Origin: Rhizosphaericola sp047606825
Lineage (GTDB): Bacteria; Bacteroidota; Bacteroidia; Chitinophagales; Chitinophagaceae
Reading direction: 5' to 3'
NCBI GenBank assembly: GCA_047606825.1
Contig: JASGDY010000077.1
Span: forward strand, 1 to 44,913
DNA length: 44,913 nucleotides
Shown here: positions 20,391-27,681 of the stretch, in pieces
How positions within the stretch are numbered: the stretch's first letter is position 1
Layout of the letters: each line of letters starts with the position of its first letter
Notes under the pieces: generated by a model
The model's input: the letters and a program-made list of their open reading frames with translations, nothing else
What the model was told of the DNA's origin: nothing
The model's database searches: none
Program-made: the position numbers and the translations under genes

Positions 20391-20473
20391 TCTCTCCCAA
20401 GTGAGAGGGAATAGAACCAGAGAGGATACTCAAAGTCGCGTTTTTTTGCTTTTTTACTTTTACCTTTTAACTT
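20391..20473 (+). repeat. Composite element: CTCTCC palindrome plus T-rich tract before proC
   Basis: A short palindrome CTCTC-CCAAGT-GAGAG (20392-20407) is followed by GGAATAGAACCAGAGAG and then by a T-rich tract (20441-20473) ending 6 bp before the proC ATG. The stretch GTGAGAGGGAAYAGAACCAG recurs at 33928-33947 with one base difference, so this is a real repeat and not chance. Confidence 0.65.
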
Positions 20474-20479
20474 AAAATA

Positions 20480-21280
20480 ATGTCCCAAAAAATTGCCATT
20501 ATCGGCGGCGGCAACTTAGGAACCGCCATTGCGGAAGGATTGCTTGACGCAGGATTTGTACAACCCGAAGACCTCATCGTCACACGCCGCAACACTACGT
20601 TGTTGCAGCCGTTGAAAGCACGTGGCGTACAGGTATATAGCGACAACACACTGGCGGTGGAGCAGGCGGACTTTTTGCTGTTCGCCGTCAAACCTTTCCA
20701 GATAAAGGAAATATTGACCAGCCTTTTGCCTTCGCTCAATCCTGCCAGACACACGATTGCCAGCGTGATGACAGGCATCTGGGTCAAGGATATCATGGAA
20801 GTCGTGGGCAACGATTATACGATTTTCCGTATCATGCCCAACACGGCGATTGCCATCCGCCAGAGCATGTCCTGTATCTGTAGCCATAATGCCTCGGGCG
20901 ACCAAGTGGACTACGTCACCAATATGTTTGACCAATTGGGGAAAACGGTGGTCATCGAGGAAAAACTAATGGACGCGGCAACGGTTTTAGGTGCGTGCGG
21001 TACGGCGTATGCCCTGCGCTTTGTCCGTGCCAACATACAGGGCGGCATCGAGATTGGTTTCAGCGCGGCAACCGCCTCGCTCATCTCCGAACAGACAATC
21101 AAAGGGGCGGCAGATTTACTTTTACAAAAAGGTACCCATCCCGAACAAGAAATCGACAAAGTGACCACGCCCAAAGGCTGCACCATCGTCGGTCTCAATG
21201 AGATGGAACACCAAGGGTTCAGCTCGAGTGTAATCAAAGGAATCAAAGTGAGCCACCTGAAGATTGTAGAAGGGATGTAA
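20480..21280 (+). CDS. proC: Pyrroline-5-carboxylate reductase
   Basis: A 266-residue protein. The dinucleotide-binding start is IAIIGGGNLGTAIAEGLL, followed by TRRN and DFLLFAVKPFQ. The C-terminal dimerisation helices carry VLGACGTAYALRF and the signature segment TTPKGCTIVGLNEME near the end. It reduces pyrroline-5-carboxylate to proline with NAD(P)H in the cytoplasm, the last step of proline synthesis. Length fits the family. It is preceded by the composite repeat and appears monocistronic; proA and proB are not nearby. Confidence 0.95.
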   Translation: MSQKIAIIGGGNLGTAIAEGLLDAGFVQPEDLIVTRRNTTLLQPLKARGVQVYSDNTLAVEQADFLLFAVKPFQIKEILTSLLPSLNPARHTIASVMTGIWVKDIMEVVGNDYTIFRIMPNTAIAIRQSMSCICSHNASGDQVDYVTNMFDQLGKTVVIEEKLMDAATVLGACGTAYALRFVRANIQGGIEIGFSAATASLISEQTIKGAADLLLQKGTHPEQEIDKVTTPKGCTIVGLNEMEHQGFSSSVIKGIKVSHLKIVEGM

Positions 21281-21346
21281 TAGTTTGGATTCTGCCAGTC
21301 TGAGAGACCGACTGTGAATAGCCACGAGTGGACTCTTTTACCTCCT

Positions 21347-21412
21347 GTCACACAGAGCGAAGTTGGGTTAGATTGAATTTATGCCCTACACTTCGACTTC
21401 GTTCTGTGTGAC
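21347..21412. repeat. Inverted repeat GTCACACAGAGCGAAGT
   Basis: The arms 21347-21363 and 21396-21412 are reverse complements over 17 bp with one mismatch, separated by 32 bp. The type (CACA-AGCGAAGT-CGAAGTGT) is a common dispersed repeat in Bacteroidota, from general memory. It lies between the convergent proC and folE genes and is oriented as a possible shared transcript end. Confidence 0.6.
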
Positions 21413-21474
21413 AACAACCAATGGCTATCGTATCTCAATGTTTGATTCGCATTATAATTTATATCGCTTAGGTT

Positions 21475-21505
21475 ATTTTTTTACCTTTTTACTTTTGTCT
21501 TTTTC
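21475..21505 (+). repeat. T-rich tract abutting the folE 3' end
   Basis: The plus strand reads TTTTTTTACC then TTTTTACTTTTGTCTTTTTCC and ends 8 bp before the folE stop codon. It belongs to the oriented tract family. Confidence 0.6.
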
Positions 21506-21512
21506 CATATCA

Positions 21513-22100
21513 TTACATCTGTATCAACCTCAAAAATTCGCTCCGTGTCACTTCGTTTTCAAATGCGCCGCAGAATGTGGAGGTTGTCGTCAGCGAGTTT
21601 TGTTTACCCACGCCGCGCATCATCATGCACATGTGGCTGGCCTCCACGACGACGGCGACGCCCAATGGTTTCAGAGCCTCGTCGATGGCGTTCATAATCT
21701 GCATGGTCAGGCGCTCCTGCACTTGCAAGCGGCGGGAAAATACGTCAACGACCCGCGCAATCTTGCTCAATCCCGTGATATGGCCATCCGGGATATAGGC
21801 GACGTGCGCCTTGCCGACGAAGGGCAATATATGGTGCTCGCAGAGGCTGTACAGCTCTATGTCTTTAACGATGACAATCTCACTTTTGGGTGCTGTAAAT
21901 TTCGCGGAGTTCAGAATGGCAATCGGGTCTTGTCCGTATCCCTGCGTAAGATATTGCATTGCCTTGGCGACACGGAGCGGTGTTTTGACCAGACCCTCAC
22001 GTGTCGGGTCTTCGCCCAATGATTGGAGTATCTGTCGGTAATGCCCTTCCAAATCCTGAGTCGTCTCTTCGTCGTAATGTTCTATTTTTTTATATGCCAT
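21513..22100 (-). CDS. folE: GTP cyclohydrolase I (type IA)
   Basis: A 195-residue protein. Zinc ligands are Cys87 and His90 in LCEHH and Cys158 in ASHMCMMMRG, with the same spacing as E. coli FolE (110/113/181). Other family motifs are DPTREGLVKTPLRVAKAM, KDIELYSLCEHHILPF, GLSKIARVVDVFSRRLQVQER and the C-terminal TRSEFL. It converts GTP to dihydroneopterin triphosphate, the entry to folate, queuosine or biopterin. Two PTPS-type genes lie upstream on the same strand, so its product probably feeds them. The start is the ATG at 22100, preceded at once by a T-rich tract. Confidence 0.97.
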   Translation of the reverse strand: MAYKKIEHYDEETTQDLEGHYRQILQSLGEDPTREGLVKTPLRVAKAMQYLTQGYGQDPIAILNSAKFTAPKSEIVIVKDIELYSLCEHHILPFVGKAHVAYIPDGHITGLSKIARVVDVFSRRLQVQERLTMQIMNAIDEALKPLGVAVVVEASHMCMMMRGVGKQNSLTTTSTFCGAFENEVTRSEFLRLIQM

Positions 22101-22103
22101 TCT

Positions 22104-22133
22104 GTAAAAGTAAAAAGAAAAAAGTCAAAAAAC
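22104..22133 (-). repeat. T-rich tract before folE
   Basis: On the minus strand it reads TTTTTTGAC then TTTTTTCTTTTTACTTTTAC and ends 3 bp before the folE ATG. It belongs to the oriented tract family; folE thus has one tract at each end, both pointing inward. Confidence 0.6.
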
Positions 22134-22140
22134 GGTCGAT

Positions 22141-22261
22141 GTGATTTTAGGAACGACGACATTAGACCTTGGAGGCGTTCCTTTTCTACCAATATACTAT
22201 TTTATCTATGTAGTAACGCTGGTGCCATTGCGTTTCATCATCCCCTTACAGGAAAAAATAC
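22141..22261. repeat. GGAACGA / TTCTACCAATAT repeat remnant between folE and PTPS gene
   Basis: The 160-bp gap between folE and the upstream PTPS-type gene holds GGAACGA near 22150 facing CGTTCC near 22178, then TTTTCTACCAATATAC. These elements resemble the 17137-17190 and 12690-12735 repeats. No coding content is visible. Confidence 0.4.
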
Positions 22262-22684
22262 TCAAATGCCCACCGGGTATTCCACAAAATTACGTGGCGT
22301 CTCGTACAGCCGGACTTGCAGATCCAGTTGGGGTGCGAGCCTTTTGCGTAAAAGTTGATAGATGACTTTGACGATATTTTCCGCCGTGGGCAACTGGTTT
22401 TTGAAAAATTCCGTATCAAGGTTCAGGTTTTTGTGGTCAAAGCGTGCGTACACTTCCTCTTCGAGATAGGTATTGACCAGTTTGAGGTCAATGACATATC
22501 CGGTTTGGGGGTCGGGAACGCCCACAACCTTTACCTCCACCTCGTAGTTGTGTCCATGGAAATGCGGATAGCTGCAAGGACCGAAATACGCAAAATTTTC
22601 CGCGTCCGTCCATTCCGCCAAGGCAAGTCGGTGCGCGGCGTTGAAATGCCCTCGACGGAAAACGGCTACTTTGTCTGCTGTCAT
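22262..22684 (-). CDS. 6-pyruvoyl-tetrahydropterin synthase / QueD-type protein (copy 1)
   Basis: A 140-residue T-fold protein. Zinc ligands His18 (FNAAHRL), His43 and His45 (FHGHNYE) and catalytic Cys37 (FGPC) are present. The spacings His18-Cys37 (19) and Cys37-His43 (6) equal those of mammalian PTPS (23/42/48), not the shorter Cys-x3-HGH of E. coli QueD. DHKNLNLD, TAENI and RLYETPRNFVEY complete the family pattern. Possible reactions are PTPS (biopterin) or carboxy-tetrahydropterin synthase (queuosine). It lies 9 bp after copy 2, so the two are co-transcribed, with folE further downstream. Confidence 0.9.
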   Translation of the reverse strand: MTADKVAVFRRGHFNAAHRLALAEWTDAENFAYFGPCSYPHFHGHNYEVEVKVVGVPDPQTGYVIDLKLVNTYLEEEVYARFDHKNLNLDTEFFKNQLPTAENIVKVIYQLLRKRLAPQLDLQVRLYETPRNFVEYPVGI

Positions 22685-22693
22685 GCGATTGTT

Positions 22694-23104
22694 TTATTCA
22701 CCAAAATATTCCACGTAGATGCGCGGTGTTTCGTATAGCTTGAGCGCATGCAACTGCACGCCCTCAGGCATCAATGGTGCCAATATCTTCCAAAAAGCGA
22801 TGACCACGTTTTCCGTGCTGGCAAACTGGTCCCTGAGGAAATCGACGTCCATATTGAGGTTGCGGTGATCGACCTTGGCGATGACGTGTTCGCGGATGAG
22901 ACGGCTCAGTTTTTTCACGTCCATCACAAAGCCCGTGTCGGGGTTGGGGTTACCCTTTACCGTCACGAAAAGCTCATAGTTGTGGCCATGGAAGTTTTCG
23001 TTGGCACAAGGGCCGAAAACCGCTTCGTTCTGTTCCACAGACCATGTGGGATTATATAGTTTGTGCGCCGCATTGAAATGTTCAAGGCGCGTTAGGTACA
23101 CCAT
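22694..23104 (-). CDS. 6-pyruvoyl-tetrahydropterin synthase / QueD-type protein (copy 2)
   Basis: A 136-residue paralogue of the gene just downstream. His14 (FNAAHKL), Cys33 (FGPC), and His39 and His41 (FHGHNYE) keep the same spacing as copy 1. DHRNLNMD, STENV and KLYETPRIYVEY match PTPS proteins. All catalytic residues are intact, so both copies should be active. The start is the ATG at 23104, 20 bp downstream of an exact -7 box. A longer frame upstream is only the shadow of mqnB. Whether one copy serves queuosine and the other a biopterin-like cofactor cannot be told. Confidence 0.9.
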   Translation of the reverse strand: MVYLTRLEHFNAAHKLYNPTWSVEQNEAVFGPCANENFHGHNYELFVTVKGNPNPDTGFVMDVKKLSRLIREHVIAKVDHRNLNMDVDFLRDQFASTENVVIAFWKILAPLMPEGVQLHALKLYETPRIYVEYFGE

Positions 23105-23124
23105 GTTGAGACTTAAAATTTGGG

Positions 23125-23132
23125 CAAAGGTA
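23125..23132 (-). promoter_or_regulatory. -7 element of the PTPS-PTPS-folE unit
   Basis: On the minus strand it reads TACCTTTG, an exact TAnnTTTG match. The predicted start site is near 23119, giving a leader of about 15 nt to the ATG at 23104. No TTTG lies at the expected -33 position. Confidence 0.5.
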
Positions 23133-23162
23133 AGACAACAAAAAATATCCGAACTTCGTCCC

Positions 23163-23813
23163 ATGCGTGTGCTCATATTGGCGGCGACCAACGGCGAACT
23201 GGCATCCTGCCGTAGACATTTCCAACAAAAAAACATGGACGGCGAAATCCTGTTTGCGGTTATCGGCGTGGGCGCGGTTGCCGCCACATTTTTTACCCAA
23301 AAACATATTGCGCAATATGGACCCGACGTGGTGCTCCTTGGCGGCATTGCCGGATGTTTTGACAGGACGGTCGCGCTCGGGACGACTTTTGCGGTCAGCA
23401 CTGATATACAGGCGACGCTAGGGGTGGAGGAATACGGCGAGTGGAGGGATCTCTTTGACATGGGTTTTGTTGACCGCGACGAACCACCTTACCAAAACGG
23501 TAGGCTCGTCAATCCTTACCTACGCCAATATAACATGCTCGACTTGCGCATTGCCAACGCCATCTCCGTGGACGAAATCACGACCAACGTCAAAAGACAG
23601 GAAAACTATATCGACAAATACCATCCCTTGTTGGAAAGCATGGAAGGTGCGGCGTTTCATTTTGTGTGCCTACGGATGGGCGTTGCGTTTTTGCAGGTCA
23701 GGAGCATTTCCAACTATGTCGGCGACCGTGACAAAGCGTTGTGGGATTTTCCCGGTGCACTGTCAAACCTGAATGAAAATCTTGTCGCAATCGTGAACCG
23801 GCTGGTAAGATAA
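23163..23813 (+). CDS. mqnB: Futalosine hydrolase
   Basis: A 216-residue protein of the nucleoside phosphorylase/MTA nucleosidase fold. Family features are the start MRVLILAATNGELASC, GVGAVAATFF, LLGGIAGCFD, the NVKRQ segment, SMEGAAFHFVCLRMGV with the catalytic acidic pair region, and RSISNYVGDRDK near the end. It removes hypoxanthine from futalosine in the alternative menaquinone pathway. This implies that the organism makes menaquinone by the futalosine route; other mqn genes are not in the window. It is divergent from the PTPS genes with 58 bp between. Confidence 0.88.
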   Translation: MRVLILAATNGELASCRRHFQQKNMDGEILFAVIGVGAVAATFFTQKHIAQYGPDVVLLGGIAGCFDRTVALGTTFAVSTDIQATLGVEEYGEWRDLFDMGFVDRDEPPYQNGRLVNPYLRQYNMLDLRIANAISVDEITTNVKRQENYIDKYHPLLESMEGAAFHFVCLRMGVAFLQVRSISNYVGDRDKALWDFPGALSNLNENLVAIVNRLVR

Positions 23814-23864
23814 AGCGGCAGAGCAATGCCCGATACCGTACCTGCTTGCTTCATCCGCATACGC

Positions 23865-24545
23865 TTAGATCTCCAGCAGCAGCATAATGGAATTAGGGTT
23901 CAACGCCTCCATGTCCGCTACTTCGCAATCCCAAAGCACCAGACCGTCATTCTGGTTGAGCAGACGACCGCAGACTTCAAAGCACCCGATTACATTGAAC
24001 AGGAACAATCTCGTTTTTCCGGGCACGGTCGGATGGTATGCCAGTTCCACCCGGTCTTCCACACAGGCTATTTTTAAGGGGGTAGGGTTGTTGAGCAGGT
24101 CAATCCACTCGTTCTTTACCTGATTGATGGGAAGCGTAACTTTTTGGGACAAGGGTCTTCCGTCCGCAAAGGGCGTTTCCGCGACAATCGTCAGCCAGAT
24201 AAAAGAAGCACTGTCGTTTTTTTGTGGGTTGATACACTTTACTGCTGAATATTTTTCCAAAAAAAGCATTTCGCCCGGATACAGTTCCACATACTCCGAA
24301 TCCGCGACGACTTCCAGTGCATTGTAAAGCGGTAGTATGCAACAGCAGGAATCGGTAGGATCCAGCTCAATAGCACCCTCCGCGTGCAATATGGTTTCGT
24401 TGACGTAGCGCAACGGAAAAATGGGGCTTTTGTGTTCATTCGAAAAACTGTTGTAGTTGAACAAACAAAACGTTTCGCCCCCGCTTTCCGGTACGACGCC
24501 TCTCTGCGATTCGATATAGATGGTTCCGGGTATCTGCTTTAACAT
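23865..24545 (-). CDS. Putative bicupin (pirin-like) protein
   Basis: A 226-residue protein made mostly of beta strands. Residues 1-110 look like one cupin barrel (ETFCLFNYNSF, HAEGAIEL, LYPGEMLFLEKYSA), and residues 130-226 like a second (RLFLFNVIGCFEVCGRLLNQNDGLVLWDC). The closing phrase LNQNDGLVLWD and the strand order resemble the C-terminal cupin of pirin/YhaK proteins. The usual metal-binding histidines are not obvious, so catalytic activity is doubtful. It starts 1 bp after the stop of the preceding gene and is the third gene of the intradiol-dioxygenase-like trio. The family call is tentative. Confidence 0.5.
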   Translation of the reverse strand: MLKQIPGTIYIESQRGVVPESGGETFCLFNYNSFSNEHKSPIFPLRYVNETILHAEGAIELDPTDSCCCILPLYNALEVVADSEYVELYPGEMLFLEKYSAVKCINPQKNDSASFIWLTIVAETPFADGRPLSQKVTLPINQVKNEWIDLLNNPTPLKIACVEDRVELAYHPTVPGKTRLFLFNVIGCFEVCGRLLNQNDGLVLWDCEVADMEALNPNSIMLLLEI

Positions 24546-24546
24546 C

Positions 24547-25053
24547 TTAAACGGTTTCGATCAGTTTGTCAATAGATACAAATGGCCGTAGTCGGAACAG
24601 ACGGGTATCGTAGCTGCCGTCTTTTTGCTTGTCATCGCCAGTAGAAGACACAAGCATAAATCCGTCTATGGTGTCGTGCCAGTAAAAAGGTACGGAATAA
24701 AAGTTGAACGCTACCTCGTGCCTACCGCTGTCCCTCGTGTCGGAATTGATGATTTCAAACTGGCAGTCGGCAATGGACATGAAGCGCAGCCCGAGGTTGT
24801 CCACCAAGTCGGGAATGATCCCGTTGAGCTGTTGGAGGTATCCCAATACAGAACCCCCGACCAGAAAATGCAGTTGCGCCGCTTGAGGGTTTTGTGCAAG
24901 CAGGACACCGAAAGAAAAATATTTTCCTTCAGTATTGAAACGCTGGAACTGCATTTTAAATTCCAAAAAAGAATCCTCCCAGACCATCTTGTCCCAATCG
25001 GCGGTACTGTGTCTGGTCATTATCTTGCGGTATCTGAACCGAACTTGCCTCAT
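24547..25053 (-). CDS. Hypothetical protein in the intradiol-dioxygenase-like operon
   Basis: A 168-residue soluble protein without signal peptide or TM helix. I do not recognise a family. The sequence alternates strands and short helices and is rich in aromatic residues (VWEDSFLEFKMQFQRF, FNFYSVPFYWHDTIDGF). It starts 2 bp after the upstream stop and ends 1 bp before the next start, so it is certainly part of one transcript with both neighbours. An in-frame ATG at residue 12 is an alternative start. Function may be read only from context: a partner of the lipoprotein or the cupin-like protein. Confidence 0.7.
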   Translation of the reverse strand: MRQVRFRYRKIMTRHSTADWDKMVWEDSFLEFKMQFQRFNTEGKYFSFGVLLAQNPQAAQLHFLVGGSVLGYLQQLNGIIPDLVDNLGLRFMSIADCQFEIINSDTRDSGRHEVAFNFYSVPFYWHDTIDGFMLVSSTGDDKQKDGSYDTRLFRLRPFVSIDKLIETV

Positions 25054-25055
25054 CG

Positions 25056-25778
25056 TTATGCACTTACATTGATGGTAATCGCAAGGTTAAACCCGGCGGA
25101 CAAGCTGCCCGTAACCGTTGATAGTTCCTTGCTATAGCCGTCGCTGAACACGTTGTCGTCCGCGTTGTAGGTATAGCCGCTTGTCCCTTTGGTATAACCG
25201 TAATCCGAACCATTGGTATTGACGCTGATGCACAAATCATCGTCAAAAGCTATCTGCGTTACAAGTAGGGAGGTTCCCGACGAATTGTAGATATGTGCAT
25301 GTACATGTGTTGCCCGGCTCTGGTACCACCCGGGAAAAATAGTTGTAAAGGTAACTGCACCATTGGAATCCGTCGTCTGGCGACCGCGCAACCAGTTCAA
25401 CGACGTATAGTTGTTGGTCTGCATGCTCGTACCGCCATATTGGGAATAATCACCGTTGACGTCGCAGTGCCAGATGTCCACTATAGCACCGGCCAAGACG
25501 TTGCAACTGTCGTTGAGGTCGGCAATCGTGATGACCACAGTCATTGCTGCGCCTACGCCGTCGCCTTTGCGTATGTCGCTGCGCACGTAGGAAGAAGGGC
25601 TTTTTGTAGGAAATGGCCCTTCCGTTTCGGACGGCGTAGCCGTACAGCTTGTGTCCACAGTGGTCGTGTCGTCATCCGAATCATCCGTGGTCGAGTCGGT
25701 TGCCTTGGAACATGCGGACAATATCAATGGTGATGCCGCAAACAGGGACAAGGACTTCAGGAATTTTTTGCGTTCCAT
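25056..25778 (-). CDS. Intradiol ring-cleavage dioxygenase-like lipoprotein
   Basis: A 240-residue protein. The lipoprotein signal ends at Cys23 (ILSAC) and is followed by an acidic Ser/Thr/Asp linker. The core matches intradiol dioxygenases: TEGPFP (52-57), VDIWHCDVNGDYS (Tyr111), the RGRQTTDSNGAVTFTTIFPGW segment and WYQSRATHVHAH with Tyr152, Arg155, His158 and His160. These are the Fe(III) ligands and arginine of the protocatechuate dioxygenase fold, all present. Being a surface or periplasmic lipoprotein is unusual for a catabolic dioxygenase but known for the 'dioxygenase-like' group. It is the first of three tightly packed genes. The substrate is unknown. Confidence 0.85.
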   Translation of the reverse strand: MERKKFLKSLSLFAASPLILSACSKATDSTTDDSDDDTTTVDTSCTATPSETEGPFPTKSPSSYVRSDIRKGDGVGAAMTVVITIADLNDSCNVLAGAIVDIWHCDVNGDYSQYGGTSMQTNNYTSLNWLRGRQTTDSNGAVTFTTIFPGWYQSRATHVHAHIYNSSGTSLLVTQIAFDDDLCISVNTNGSDYGYTKGTSGYTYNADDNVFSDGYSKELSTVTGSLSAGFNLAITINVSA

Positions 25779-25980
25779 AATTGTGTGTTTATATGCTTCA
25801 AAAAGTATCTGTTAAAGCCATTTGTTGTTTATTTAAACCCCACTGCGACCCCATCCGGCTTCGCCATCGTCTCCTAAATAGAGAAGGAAAGCTGAAGATG
25901 GCCTCGGAAGAGGGGAGACGCGAAGCCAAACATTCAAACATTGGAATTTTTTACCTTAGATATCAGAAGTTTAGCCGCAC

Positions 25981-25996
25981 TTTTTTGCCTTTTTAC
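25981..25996 (+). repeat. T-rich tract near the 3' end of the Cthe_2159-like gene
   Basis: The plus strand reads TTTTTTGCCTTTTTAC and lies 7 bp before the stop codon of the minus-strand gene. It belongs to the oriented tract family. The rest of the 225-bp gap to the dioxygenase-like gene holds a CATCCGGCTTCGCCATCG-type repeat remnant (about 25851-25875) partly complementary to 25898-25930. Confidence 0.5.
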
Positions 25997-26003
25997 TCAA
26001 ACA

Positions 26004-27548
26004 TTAGTTTTTGCTGATACTTCCTCCTACTTGTGTTACAATGTTGGTTGTGGTGAACGTGGTGTAGCTAGTACCGCCAGAATAAGTCCCGCTCATGTAT
26101 AATCCGTTGAAATCCACACCGGAACTAACGCTACCGCCGGTATATATAGTATAACTTGTACTCGCTTTCAGCTTGGAACTGGCATAAATCAAAGTACTGA
26201 AGGACTTCGGTGCCTTGAACGTCATGGCTTCGTTGCCGCTGCCGTCCTCAATATGGATAATCTGGTTACTGGACCCGCTGCCCATGACAACCGAATGAAT
26301 CGTACTGCTTGAGCTTGGGCCGCTCGTCGCACCACCGATGCCGACAAGCATCCCACCGGTGATTTTAAACGTGCGGGCGTCGCAGTCAAAGCTCGCCTCT
26401 GGCGAGCTGGCACCTATTGCCACGATTTTACCACCGGTAACTGTCAAGGTTCCGTTGGCGTCTATCCCATCGTTGTTGGTGGCGTAGGCATAGATCCGAC
26501 CACCATTGATGTATATATTGCTGCTGGCATTGATGGCATCGTCATAGGTCTTGATATTGAGATTGCCGTCGTTGATGGTCAGGATACCTTTGCTTTCGAT
26601 ACCTTCATCTGCGGAAGACGCGACGTTGATGGTACCGCCATTGATAATGACATAAGGTGTTACGTCCTCATCTTCGTCCTCGTTATCGGCAGTGATGCCC
26701 TTGCCTTTGGAGCTGATGGTCAGCGTGCCTGCGTTGACAATGGCATAACCCGCGTCCACCTGCACGCCGTCGTCGGCAGACGTAAGATTGACCGTGCCGC
26801 TGTCCAATATAAAGGCATCATTGGTATGGATGGCATCTTTGACGGTGGAGGTAACGGTAATAGTGCCGCTGCGGATACGTATATAATCATCGCTGACGAT
26901 TGCATGGTTGTAGTTGCCATTGACGGTAAGGCTGCCGCTGCCGCTGAACACGAGCTGCCCTTCGCTGAACAAAGCACCCTTGGCATCCTCTCCATCCGTC
27001 AGCGAGGTATAGGAAGAGGCATCTGTCAGCGTATTGGTAGTGCCGTCGGCAAGTACGACAAATGACGTTTTGCCGGACTGGATGTTAATGGCCGGTCTGT
27101 CGGTGCTTGTGATGGAAACGCCGTTGAGGATAAGTTCATATTTTTTGTCGCTGTATATCTTGAGCGAACCGCTGGAAGTGCTTCCCGAAACATTGTACGC
27201 GACACCTGCGACGGTAGCGGTGATGACGACATCGTTGCCCGATGTCGTGACGGTAACGCCGTTGCCGTCCAAAGGATTGCTGACAGTAACGGAAGTACCA
27301 TACGTAATTGTCACCGTATTGGCCAAGGTGAAGCTGCTTTCCACGAGGTCGTCTTCGTCATAACCCGTTGCGGTATCTCCTTCGGCTGTGCCAGTGGTAT
27401 AGGAGCTGTCAATAGTAACAGAACTACTGGTTGTCGTCGTGGTGCCGTCGGTGGATGTGGAGTCGGCAGCGACGTCGTTTTTGGAACAAGCGGCCATCCC
27501 CAAAAACAGCATAGTAAGCAAGGTTATGGCATAGTATATTTTTTTCAT
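26004..27548 (-). CDS. Cthe_2159-like carbohydrate-binding lipoprotein
   Basis: A 514-residue protein. The lipoprotein signal ends at Cys21 (FLGMAAC). After a Thr/Ser/Asp-rich linker, residues 80-430 form repeated beta-helix rungs: NGVSITSTDRPAINIQSGK, DGEDAKGALFSEGQL, NHAIVSDDYIRI, DAIHTNDAF, DGVQVDAGY, KGITADNEDED, EGIESKGIL, DAINASSNIYI and DGIDANGTL. The pattern matches Cthe_2159-type 'carbohydrate-binding domain-containing' proteins, beta-helices that bind acidic polysaccharides and calcium. The Asp/Asn-rich turns fit calcium sites. It lies 133 bp downstream of the LytTR regulator gene on the same strand and could be its target (inference). Confidence 0.82.
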   Translation of the reverse strand: MKKIYYAITLLTMLFLGMAACSKNDVAADSTSTDGTTTTTSSSVTIDSSYTTGTAEGDTATGYDEDDLVESSFTLANTVTITYGTSVTVSNPLDGNGVTVTTSGNDVVITATVAGVAYNVSGSTSSGSLKIYSDKKYELILNGVSITSTDRPAINIQSGKTSFVVLADGTTNTLTDASSYTSLTDGEDAKGALFSEGQLVFSGSGSLTVNGNYNHAIVSDDYIRIRSGTITVTSTVKDAIHTNDAFILDSGTVNLTSADDGVQVDAGYAIVNAGTLTISSKGKGITADNEDEDEDVTPYVIINGGTINVASSADEGIESKGILTINDGNLNIKTYDDAINASSNIYINGGRIYAYATNNDGIDANGTLTVTGGKIVAIGASSPEASFDCDARTFKITGGMLVGIGGATSGPSSSSTIHSVVMGSGSSNQIIHIEDGSGNEAMTFKAPKSFSTLIYASSKLKASTSYTIYTGGSVSSGVDFNGLYMSGTYSGGTSYTTFTTTNIVTQVGGSISKN

Positions 27549-27681
27549 CTATAGGTTGTGTTCTAAAACAACAAAATAAGAATACTTTATTTATTTAACC
27601 ATATAAAGTTGCGTATAAACTATCAAAAAGAAAAGCTATTTGTGGTAAACAGAGGGATATATGGGGTAGAGCAATACTTTC

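Noticed and set aside
22694..23461. Longer reading of PTPS copy 2 starting at 23461
   Set aside because: The extra 119 codons are antisense to mqnB and lack PTPS features. The ATG at 23104 has a -7 box and matches the family N-terminus.
27549..27681. LytTR binding direct repeats upstream of the Cthe_2159-like gene
   Set aside because: I could not pick out two convincing direct repeats at about 21-bp spacing by eye.
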